A stretch of 42,384 nt of DNA from a virus: positions 1 to 42,384 of IMG/VR virus record IMGVR_UViG_3300045970_000589, one strand, 5' to 3'. Below the pieces are notes generated by a model. The model ran no database searches. It was not told where the DNA came from and worked only from the letters and a program-made list of their open reading frames with translations. A program made the position numbers and the translations under genes. Of this stretch, positions 14,346 through 20,893 are shown in pieces. Position 1 is the first letter of the stretch; every line of letters starts with the position of its first letter.

Positions 14346-15092
14346 ATGAATAACGCGATTTTCTTCCATGAGTACCCCGGCAAGCGGGACCCCCTGGCCA
14401 GCATCAATTGCACCTACATTGGCCCGTTGGGTACCGGGCTCCAGTCTAAAATCATCATCGGGGAAACCCCCCTCAACACATTTTCCACGGACAGCGGGCA
14501 TGACCGAGCCTGGGCCCCCGCACTCCTGGAAAGTTACTCTGATGCGGAAATCATCATTCTGACTATCCCCAAAGCCTCCTATTTGTTCGGGGATGGGCTA
14601 GGCTATACCCTGGAACTGACGGACTACTTCAAAGAGTTTGGTTTTCATGTCAATCGTTATGCGTTCGAGTTCCCCCACTTAGGGGCACCCATTCAAGGGT
14701 CTACCGGCTTTATCCTGGCCACCAAAGAAGTACACACCCCTATCAAGGCTCTGATGCGAACTGAGGTATCAGTGAGTACCATCCTGCCGGACATCATCAC
14801 CCACGCCCCTAAGTTCATTCAGAAGGTGGCTTTTGTGTCGGGGACCGGGGCCCTCAATGGTTTTCTCAAGTCCCACACTCACCCATTACCCGTACTGCTT
14901 GAGTGGCAGGGGGTACCCCTCCTTTGCGAGCGTCGAACAGGCAATACTCTCATCCTGGATCGTATCAGTTGCGCCGAGGTAGCCACCCTATACGGGGTTG
15001 AGGTTAAAAGTCTCGATAGTCTCGAACCTTTACTGAAAGTAGTGCCTAATTTGGTCTATGATACCTTCATCGGCCGGGTTCTTTCCCTATAA
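14346..15092 (+). CDS. Degenerate C5-cytosine-methyltransferase-like protein
   Basis: The ATG has AGGTGG upstream. The 248-aa sequence resembles the C-terminal two thirds of a C5 methyltransferase: ILTIPKASYLFGDG at 71-84 aligns with the PCQ loop, LTDYFKEFGFHVNRYAFEFP followed by GAPIQGSTGFILA with motif VIII, and ISCAEVATLYG and VVPNLVYDTFIGRV with the final motifs. The N-terminal SAM loop is missing and the catalytic Cys position is Lys (K76). If homologous, it cannot methylate and may be a DNA- or protein-binding remnant. Confidence in the homology is modest. Confidence 0.4.
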   Translation: MNNAIFFHEYPGKRDPLASINCTYIGPLGTGLQSKIIIGETPLNTFSTDSGHDRAWAPALLESYSDAEIIILTIPKASYLFGDGLGYTLELTDYFKEFGFHVNRYAFEFPHLGAPIQGSTGFILATKEVHTPIKALMRTEVSVSTILPDIITHAPKFIQKVAFVSGTGALNGFLKSHTHPLPVLLEWQGVPLLCERRTGNTLILDRISCAEVATLYGVEVKSLDSLEPLLKVVPNLVYDTFIGRVLSL

Positions 15093-15127
15093 CCCACTAC
15101 CCCGCACAAAACCCCTAAAATACCCCA

Positions 15128-15148
15128 AAGCCCCCCCAAAGGGGGCTT
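15128..15148 (+). terminator. Hairpin after the accessory island
   Basis: AAGCCCCC pairs with GGGGGCTT around a CCAAA loop, 35 bases after a stop codon. The sequence that follows is CCATATTTCC, with no proper T-run. Termination may depend on Rho, since about 15093-15222 is C-rich and G-poor outside this stem. Confidence 0.6.
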
Positions 15149-15227
15149 CCATATTTCCGTTCTAACACGTTTAAATCCCCTCCCCCTACCCTACACCTCC
15201 CCCAAAAAAATCCCCCCAAGCCAGCGA

Positions 15228-15245
15228 TGTGCAATTAATTGCACA
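15228..15245. promoter_or_regulatory. Dispersed palindrome, copy 5 (perfect)
   Basis: TGTGCAATTAATTGCACA, identical to the copy at 6381. It ends 16 bp upstream of the -35 of the promoter for the head genes. Confidence 0.9.
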
Positions 15246-15261
15246 AATGTAAAAAAATCTA

Positions 15262-15290
15262 TTGCAAATCTGTTTTTGCTGGGGTATACC
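15262..15290 (+). promoter_or_regulatory. Candidate promoter for the head operon
   Basis: TTGCAA (15262-15267), 17-bp spacer, TATACC (15285-15290). Transcription would start at about 15297, the A of the protease ATG, giving a nearly leaderless message. Confidence 0.5.
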
Positions 15291-15296
15291 CTGACC

Positions 15297-15902
15297 ATGG
15301 CAAATATCATCAAGAGTCAAGCATCTATCCGCAAAACTGATGCGGAGTGGCAAATAGCTTACGCGGAAGTGTACGCCCCAGACCTCCTTGACCGCCAAAA
15401 AGAGTTTATGAAAGCGGATGAAATCCGCAAAATGGCTTACTTGTGGATGACGGCCAATCAGAGTGAAGCCGTAGACCACCAACACAACAACGAACTCACG
15501 GGCTGTATAGTTGTCGAGTCTTTCATCGCCCGCCCCAATGACCCGGACTTTATTGAAGGGGCCTGGGTGGTAGCCATTTATTTTCCAGATGCCGATATGT
15601 GGGAAGAAGTCAAAACTGGGAAAATAAATGGTCTATCCTTGGAAGCGGAAGTTGGTAAGATTCCAACTACAGTAACCATTGACCCCCCTACTCAGATTGA
15701 TGGGGAGACCATGGAATCCCTGGGTCACACCCATTCATTCAGTGTGTATTTCAATTCTGCCACCCTACTGCCGTACGGCCTCACCTCCATCACCAACGGA
15801 CACCAGCATCAGATACTTGGACCGGTAGTTACCGAAATGGAAGAAGACCACGCCCATCGCTACTCATTGACGGAGATAACCAATGAACTCACGTGTGACT
15901 AA
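15297..15902 (+). CDS. Prohead protease, XkdF-like (Peptidase S78_2 type)
   Basis: This 201-aa protein resembles XkdF-family putative serine proteases, which process the scaffold and capsid during head maturation. The pattern seen is Y-A-P-D-x-x-D-R-Q at 26-34, HQHNN at 61-65 before VVESFI at 72-77, then WVVAIYFPDADMWEEVKTGK at 90-109 and INGLSLEAE at 110-118. H63 and S114 are reasonable catalytic residues. A His-rich C-terminal part follows. The ATG at 15297 lacks a good ribosome binding site (see the promoter entry); an in-frame TTG at 15276 lies inside the promoter and was rejected. Confidence 0.75.
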   Translation: MANIIKSQASIRKTDAEWQIAYAEVYAPDLLDRQKEFMKADEIRKMAYLWMTANQSEAVDHQHNNELTGCIVVESFIARPNDPDFIEGAWVVAIYFPDADMWEEVKTGKINGLSLEAEVGKIPTTVTIDPPTQIDGETMESLGHTHSFSVYFNSATLLPYGLTSITNGHQHQILGPVVTEMEEDHAHRYSLTEITNELTCD

Positions 15903-17034
15903 GAGCCTGGAACTGGAAGCACAAGAGTTGGTAAATGGGCGGGTAAGTTTTCTCTCCTTGGTGAAGCGAGGGGCCAACGCGCTCCCCTTTAAGCTACTCA
16001 AAGCAGACACAATGGAGGAAACACCCATGGCTACCGATTTGGATCTGAAAGGCATTTCGTTGAATCCACCCCCCGCGTCCGCACCTCGCATGAGTGCGGT
16101 ACTGGTGACCAAAGGAGAGTCCGCAACGTATGAACCCTCTCTGTTGGCCCTGGGCTACACCATCGTCAAAGTGGACACGGAAACCAACCCGGAGCACGAC
16201 ATCATCCATCTCGTAGAGGGGGTTGACACTCGTAATGCCGTAGTCCTCAAAGCCTCTGATGATGTGGGCTATGTGGTTGAAAACGTGAAGAAATATTTTT
16301 CGTCCTACCCCAATGACACCAAGTTTTCGGCCAACATCAACGGGGCCATGTTCTTCCCTGGCTTTCGTACCGCCTCCGATGTTCTGGTAGAAACCGTCTG
16401 GGCTCTCATGGATGAAGTTGAATCCGAAGGTGCTCCGCCCACGGACAAAATCAAGAAAGCCCTCAAAGAGTACAACGACTACGTTCTGACCTTGGTGGCG
16501 GCCATCCCCTCCAAGTGTTTCAAAATGGATACCCTTACGTCAACCCCCCCGGCCCCGGCTGAGGAAACCACCATCCAAAAGGAGGAGAGCCCTATGGCTA
16601 CTACCACGGAAGAGCACGTTGAAAAGGCGGCTGCGGCCATTTGCCCGGACTGTAAAAAGCCCGGCTGCGCAGGGGACTGCACCGAAGGAAAGGCGGCTAA
16701 AGCCTGTGGGGGCAAAGCCAAGAAAGAAGAGGATGAAAGCACGGGTATTACCCCCATCGCCGCGGACCAAGCTGTAGCCAAGGCCGACACTTCTCTGTTG
16801 GATGCAGTTACGGCCCTCACCGCCATGGTAACCACCATGGTCACCAAAATGGATGCTCTGGCCACTCGACAGGAGGCCGTTGAGGCCAATGTTACGGCCA
16901 CCGCATCCACCGTCACCAAGTCCATGGAGAAAATCAACACCACCGTACTCGGCGGTGCTGGCGGAGAGAACATCAGCTCCACTCCGGTCAAAAAAGGTGA
17001 CGACCTGTGGGAAGGGGTCCTCGACTTCAAATAA
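15883..17034 (+). CDS. Scaffold-like head protein with nested internal starts
   Basis: This 383-aa protein overlaps the protease gene by 20 bases. The N-terminus (RVSFLSLVKRGANALPFKLL) is the short motif common on proteins encoded just after XkdF-like proteases. A folded middle domain (49-235) is followed by a Cys/Lys-rich segment (CPDCKKPGCAGDC) and a helical, Ala/Thr/Val-rich, probably coiled-coil C-terminus. Two in-frame ATGs, at 16027 and 16594, each have GGAGG exactly eight bases upstream. Nested in-frame scaffolds are known in lambda (C/Nu3). Scaffold role is inferred from position and coiled coil. Confidence 0.65.
   Translation: MNSRVTKSLELEAQELVNGRVSFLSLVKRGANALPFKLLKADTMEETPMATDLDLKGISLNPPPASAPRMSAVLVTKGESATYEPSLLALGYTIVKVDTETNPEHDIIHLVEGVDTRNAVVLKASDDVGYVVENVKKYFSSYPNDTKFSANINGAMFFPGFRTASDVLVETVWALMDEVESEGAPPTDKIKKALKEYNDYVLTLVAAIPSKCFKMDTLTSTPPAPAEETTIQKEESPMATTTEEHVEKAAAAICPDCKKPGCAGDCTEGKAAKACGGKAKKEEDESTGITPIAADQAVAKADTSLLDAVTALTAMVTTMVTKMDALATRQEAVEANVTATASTVTKSMEKINTTVLGGAGGENISSTPVKKGDDLWEGVLDFK
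16594..17034 (+). CDS. Possible nested scaffold from an internal start
   Basis: The ATG at 16594 is in frame within the 15883 gene and is preceded by AAAAGGAGGA with eight bases between GGAGG and the ATG. It would yield a 146-aa protein with the cysteine-rich segment, an acidic linker and a coiled coil from LLDAVTALTAMVTTMVTKMD onward, ending KKGDDLWEGVLDFK. Size and composition fit a head scaffold. Whether it is made separately is not shown by sequence alone. Confidence 0.5.
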   Translation: MATTTEEHVEKAAAAICPDCKKPGCAGDCTEGKAAKACGGKAKKEEDESTGITPIAADQAVAKADTSLLDAVTALTAMVTTMVTKMDALATRQEAVEANVTATASTVTKSMEKINTTVLGGAGGENISSTPVKKGDDLWEGVLDFK

Positions 17035-17093
17035 TTTCCAAGTAATTTAACCCGATACGTCAACACATCACTATCCTAAAAGGAGAACAGTCT

Positions 17094-18146
17094 ATGTCCA
17101 CGACCGAACAAATCATCCAGAAAGCCGACTTTGCCCTTGCCGACCTGTCCGGCGGAACCAACGGGGGTCTGCTCAACCCGGAGCAGTCCAACGCCTTCCT
17201 CGTGCGGATGCTCAACCAGCCGACCATCACCAAGCTCTGCCGCGTCGTTCCAATGTCGGGCCCCAAAAAGAACATCGACAAAATCGGCTTCGGCAAGCGT
17301 ATCCTGCGTCCGGGGGCGGGCATCAACCCGACCAACTACCTGACGGCCGCAGTTGACCACAGCCAGTGGGCCAACCCCACCTGGGTACCCCTCACGGAGA
17401 ATGCAACCCGTGCCAAGCCCGCGACCAATCAGGTCGTACTGTCCACCAAAGAAGTCATCGCGGAAGTCTGGTTACCCTACGATGTCATCGAGGACAACAT
17501 TGCCCGCGGTGAAATCAACTTCGCAGGCCCCAATGCCCCCTACCAGCCGGTATCCGGTGGCATCAAGGACGTCATCGTGGGCATGATTGCCGAAAGGGCT
17601 GCCCTGGACCTGGAAGAACTCTTCCTTCTGGGTGACACCACCCTCAGTGCTTCCGACCCCTACCTGGCCCAGTTTGACGGAATGCTGAAACTCGCTGGAG
17701 CTTCTGGTAACCCGGTAACCACGGCGGACCTCCCCGGTATCAACAAGTCCGTCTTCAAGCGGCTCATGAAGGTCATGCCGGACCAGTATCTCCGCAACCT
17801 GAACTCCATGCGTCACTTCACCTCGGTCAACAACGAGATCGAGTACCGCGACACGCTGGCCAATCGGGAAACCGGTTCTGGTGATGCCATCATCGACGGC
17901 CGTAACCCCGTGTTCGCCTACGGTGTGCCGGTTACTCCAGCGGCCCTCATGCCGGAAACCAAAGTACTGCTCACCGACCCGAAAAACCTCATCCTCGGCG
18001 TTCAGCGCCAGGTCAGTATCGAGGTGGACAAAGACATCCGCGGCCGGAACTTCATCATCGTTCTGACCATGCGGTTGGCCATGACCATTGAGGAGCCGAT
18101 GGCGGTTGCCATCACCACTGACCTCGCCAACCTCGGCAACCTGTAA
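17094..18146 (+). CDS. Major capsid protein, HK97 fold
   Basis: This 350-aa protein forms the shell. It follows protease and scaffold, has AAAGGAGAA upstream, and its C-terminal pattern (KVLLTDPKNLILGVQRQVSI, then the EVDKDIRGRNFIIVLTMRLA segment) is typical of HK97-fold capsid proteins. The N-terminal region is short, with no obvious long delta domain, which agrees with a separate scaffold. A GC-rich hairpin 25 bases after the stop may set the level of downstream transcription. Confidence 0.85.
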   Translation: MSTTEQIIQKADFALADLSGGTNGGLLNPEQSNAFLVRMLNQPTITKLCRVVPMSGPKKNIDKIGFGKRILRPGAGINPTNYLTAAVDHSQWANPTWVPLTENATRAKPATNQVVLSTKEVIAEVWLPYDVIEDNIARGEINFAGPNAPYQPVSGGIKDVIVGMIAERAALDLEELFLLGDTTLSASDPYLAQFDGMLKLAGASGNPVTTADLPGINKSVFKRLMKVMPDQYLRNLNSMRHFTSVNNEIEYRDTLANRETGSGDAIIDGRNPVFAYGVPVTPAALMPETKVLLTDPKNLILGVQRQVSIEVDKDIRGRNFIIVLTMRLAMTIEEPMAVAITTDLANLGNL

Positions 18147-18170
18147 CCCAACCTGACCCAGTCCACCCAA

Positions 18171-18195
18171 AAGGGGGGTAAGTATATCCCCCCTT
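18171..18195 (+). terminator. Hairpin after the capsid gene
   Basis: AAGGGGGG pairs with CCCCCCTT around a 9-nt loop. It is followed by CCTTC, not a T-run. It is probably a partial terminator or RNA-stabilising hairpin that gives extra capsid message. Confidence 0.55.
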
Positions 18196-18219
18196 CCTTC
18201 TACGAAAGGAGAAGAATTT

Positions 18220-18525
18220 ATGCCACCCGTATTCAATCAAATCGGAGCCGGTACCCTCACCAAGAACGCCATCAAAGAGCTACAGGGCATAAAGCTGGTG
18301 CTCGTGGCTGGCGCTGCGGCCAACACCAACATACCTATCACGGGTATCAAAGCTGCGGACGTTATCGTCTCCGTAATCCAGGAGCCTGGTACCGTAGCGG
18401 CGGCCCCCATCGACCGGACCTCCGTTACCAGCGTCACCAGCGCCGGTAACATCCAATGCACCCAGATCACCAACACCAATGGGGCGATGCTGCGGATAAT
18501 GTACTTCTCCAAGCCGACGACCTAA
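18220..18525 (+). CDS. Small head protein, possible decoration protein
   Basis: This 101-aa beta-rich protein (IKLVLVAGAAANTNIPITGI, then ADVIVSVI and SVTSAGNIQCTQITNTNGAM) has the compact strand pattern of phage head decoration or cement proteins and lies straight after the capsid gene. A good AAAGGAGAAG precedes the ATG. The assignment rests on position and composition. Confidence 0.55.
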   Translation: MPPVFNQIGAGTLTKNAIKELQGIKLVLVAGAAANTNIPITGIKAADVIVSVIQEPGTVAAAPIDRTSVTSVTSAGNIQCTQITNTNGAMLRIMYFSKPTT

Positions 18526-18552
18526 CCGTCGCCCACGAATAAAGGAGCCATC

Positions 18553-18840
18553 ATGGCAAAACGTATCGTAATGCTGGCCGGAACTGAGAATAGTCGGGGA
18601 ATCGCGGGCCAGATTTTCCAGGGAAACACGCCTTACCCCGTAGCTGCTGAGAGAGCAGACGAACTGTTGGACCTCGAAGAAGATGGGGCCCCGGTATTCA
18701 GGGAAATTGGGCTCTCGGAGGTAGATGAAGGTACCTACTCCGAAGAGGTGGCCCCGGATTTGTTCTCCACACCCGCGTTCACGGACCCCGTAAATGACGG
18801 TAAAGAAGAAGGCTTCCAGGAGCCCATTGTCCCGGTGTAA
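18553..18840 (+). CDS. Hypothetical 95-aa acidic protein of the head cluster
   Basis: AAAGGAG precedes the ATG. The first 60 residues look folded (RIVMLAGTENSRGIAGQIFQ, then PYPVAAERADELLD) and resemble the small SH3-like N-terminal pattern of some head-associated proteins. The last 40 are acidic and Pro-rich, with no structure expected. The role in the head is inferred from location only. Confidence 0.6.
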   Translation: MAKRIVMLAGTENSRGIAGQIFQGNTPYPVAAERADELLDLEEDGAPVFREIGLSEVDEGTYSEEVAPDLFSTPAFTDPVNDGKEEGFQEPIVPV

Positions 18841-18874
18841 CCCGCCCACGCAACCATAAAACTATGAGGGCAGC

Positions 18875-19531
18875 ATGAAACTACTATCCAATGGCATACT
18901 CTACGGTCTAACAGGGGCAGGAGATACTCCCGAGCTGGCCGTTATGCTCAACACGATTTCGGTTCATGTTGCCCTCATGTTGCAGTCGGCCTTGCGGGCC
19001 TCGTTTGCCCGTGTACCCCTGCAAACTGACTACTTCATGGTAGACCCTGCCACGGCCACGGCCCTGACCCCGGTACTAAAACTGTCCCGTGGGTTTTTGT
19101 CGGCGGACCCCGTATTAACCCCCTACAGTAATGTTGCAGATATGTTGGCCAAAACGGGAGCTTCTACTTCCGCACTGACCACCCGCACTGACAATACCCT
19201 GGGGGCAGTCAAAATATTTTCGTACGCATCCACCTCCTATTGCGTGTCAGCAGAGTACACCTCTGGCTTCGTGTCCGCGGCCGACAGCGAAGACTCCCAG
19301 ATGGATAACCCCTCCCCCATTTACTTAGGGGTTCCAGAGTGGCTATCCTCCGTGGCTATCGTCGCTATCATGGATATGTACAAGGCCATGAAACTGTGGA
19401 ATACCGACATGAAAAAGAGCAAAGACTCAAAACTGGTTTCGGCCTTGCAGCAGTATGGGTTACCCCCCTCGGTGCTGTTATCCATCAACCCATACATTCG
19501 GTATGTACCCTCGGGGATTCTGCCGCTATGA
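18875..19531 (+). CDS. Head-tail connector candidate
   Basis: This 218-aa, largely helical protein with a Ser/Thr-rich middle lies where HK97 gp6-like adaptor genes lie, between capsid and gp10-like genes. A GAGGG precedes the ATG and the stop overlaps the next ATG. I do not recognise a specific family. The sequence NTISVHVALMLQSALRASFARV looks like a core helix. Confidence 0.5.
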   Translation: MKLLSNGILYGLTGAGDTPELAVMLNTISVHVALMLQSALRASFARVPLQTDYFMVDPATATALTPVLKLSRGFLSADPVLTPYSNVADMLAKTGASTSALTTRTDNTLGAVKIFSYASTSYCVSAEYTSGFVSAADSEDSQMDNPSPIYLGVPEWLSSVAIVAIMDMYKAMKLWNTDMKKSKDSKLVSALQQYGLPPSVLLSINPYIRYVPSGILPL

Positions 19532-20046
19532 GAATCGAGACTCTACAATCTGCGAATCTTATGCGAAGGATTGTGCGAGAATTTGCCACGGGTAAATTTG
19601 AGAAGCAAATCAATGGGGAGAGTCTGCGTCGTAAGACAGCCATTCTGGTGAAGGGGTTGTTACAGCAACGAATGTTGGCGGGACTTGGCCCTGATGGATT
19701 ACCGTTCACTGTGTCCAAGCGTTCCATCAAGATGCACACCCGCACCCTACTGGATACCATGACCCTGGCCGGTAGCTTCGCTTACGAGCTGCATAACAAT
19801 GGCTTCTCTGTGACATCCAATGCCACGGTAGGGCAACGCTGGGCCGCAGAGGTGGCCATGGGTAGAAACAGGGACCCGAAAAAAGCACCCAAAACACCAG
19901 GGTACAAGTACGCCGGGGACATTATCGGATACTCTCTGACCGGTGGGAAAAACTGGGACTTCCTGGCCCTGACCCAGAGTGATTTGACCTCGGTAAAAGA
20001 CCTGATAGCCAACGAAGTGAGGGAATTCCGTGGATTTGGTAAATAG
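19528..20046 (+). CDS. HK97 gp10-like neck/tail-completion protein
   Basis: The start ATG overlaps the previous stop. The 172-aa basic product has RIVREFATGKFEKQINGESLRRKTAILVKG followed by GPDGLPFTVSKRSIKMHTRTLLDTM and a later GYSL. This pattern (helix, 'G.P...S..T...', 'L..TG.L') is typical of the gp10-like and virion-morphogenesis families that join head and tail. It overlaps the next gene by 17 bases. Confidence 0.6.
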   Translation: MRIETLQSANLMRRIVREFATGKFEKQINGESLRRKTAILVKGLLQQRMLAGLGPDGLPFTVSKRSIKMHTRTLLDTMTLAGSFAYELHNNGFSVTSNATVGQRWAAEVAMGRNRDPKKAPKTPGYKYAGDIIGYSLTGGKNWDFLALTQSDLTSVKDLIANEVREFRGFGK

Positions 20047-20866
20047 CTGCGCCAAAGACTTGAAAGCCAAACTGACCAAGGCGTCGGGCACTGCCAAGAC
20101 GTTCTACGTCTACGATCAGGATGCGCTTATAGCTCGAACCGAAGGCATGATCCCACCCTACGCGGGAGTAACCTACATGGGCTTATCACCCAGTAGCAAC
20201 TCGCCCTACGTGTTCTTGCTTCGGTTCGGAATAATGCTGACCACCGGGGATGAGGACGCCGCGTATTCGGATGCGGGTCGGGGCATGACGGAAGAGCATA
20301 CTCGCCTGCTGGATAGCATCCGCGGGGGAGTGCTTAACACCGCGGCCCCCACCGGCAAACCGTGGCGCTTCGTGAGTGAGAACCCTATCGAGTCCGACAA
20401 ACTGGGCATCAACTTCCTCCAGGTCTGGGAATCCGACACGTATCTTACCCCTGGGACGCCCCAGTTTGCCTCTGGGGCCTCTTTGGATGGCATACCCTTA
20501 CCAGTGCTTACCATACACAACGAGTTCGGCTGGTGCGGGATTATCGGTAGTGCTTCCAAACTTATTGGGCAGGGTCATGCGTATGCCGGAGAGAGCAGGA
20601 CTCTGGATTGGCCGGTAGACTTGGTGGGATCGGATAGTCCCGAGACCTACGCCACCAGATACACGCTTCGTACCCTGCGGGACAAAGCTAAAGTGCTGCA
20701 TGCACAGTACGTATTGACATACGGAGCCCGCCGGTTTACTATCCGTTTCCGACACGAGGAGTCGCCCGTAATCAGTGCTGACCCCGTTTTGCAATTAATT
20801 GCACCGACAGACACAGACCTCTACCAAAATGTGGCTATACGCCTCATGGTTCTCGAAGAGCTGTAA
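20030..20866 (+). CDS. Hypothetical neck or tail protein
   Basis: The start is GTG after GAGGG. The 278-aa product is beta-rich. It lies between the gp10-like gene and the tail tube gene, where a tail terminator or stopper is expected, but it is longer than most terminators (120-150 aa). No family is recognised. Near its 3' end the coding sequence contains a copy of the dispersed palindrome (20788-20805), here encoding QLIAP. Confidence 0.55.
   Translation: MDLVNSCAKDLKAKLTKASGTAKTFYVYDQDALIARTEGMIPPYAGVTYMGLSPSSNSPYVFLLRFGIMLTTGDEDAAYSDAGRGMTEEHTRLLDSIRGGVLNTAAPTGKPWRFVSENPIESDKLGINFLQVWESDTYLTPGTPQFASGASLDGIPLPVLTIHNEFGWCGIIGSASKLIGQGHAYAGESRTLDWPVDLVGSDSPETYATRYTLRTLRDKAKVLHAQYVLTYGARRFTIRFRHEESPVISADPVLQLIAPTDTDLYQNVAIRLMVLEEL
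20788..20805. promoter_or_regulatory. Dispersed palindrome, copy 6, inside a gene
   Basis: TTTGCAATTAATTGCACC keeps a perfect 14-bp core (TGCAATTAATTGCA). It lies in the last 80 bases of the 20030 gene, about 90 bp before the tail tube start. Confidence 0.75.
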
Positions 20867-20893
20867 TAACCTCACACCAAAAAGGAGAAGCGT

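Larger units (their letters stand above)
15093..15296 (+). promoter_or_regulatory. Intergenic control region before the head genes
   Basis: This 204-bp gap holds the hairpin at 15128-15148, long C-rich tracts to about 15220 that resemble those at 1081-1183, a perfect dispersed palindrome at 15228-15245, and a promoter at 15262-15290. No gene is seen here. It separates the accessory island from the protease-capsid operon. Confidence 0.6.

Noticed and set aside
14403-14413. ATCAATTGCAC, similar to the dispersed palindrome
   Set aside because: Only the right half matches and the left arm has five mismatches. It is in coding sequence and probably chance.
14346-15092. Portal protein
   Set aside because: The length (248 aa) and sequence do not fit a portal. 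Methyltransferase-like motifs fit better.
17472-18236. 254-codon minus-strand open frame
   Set aside because: It is opposite the capsid gene and is a by-product of GC-rich codon use.
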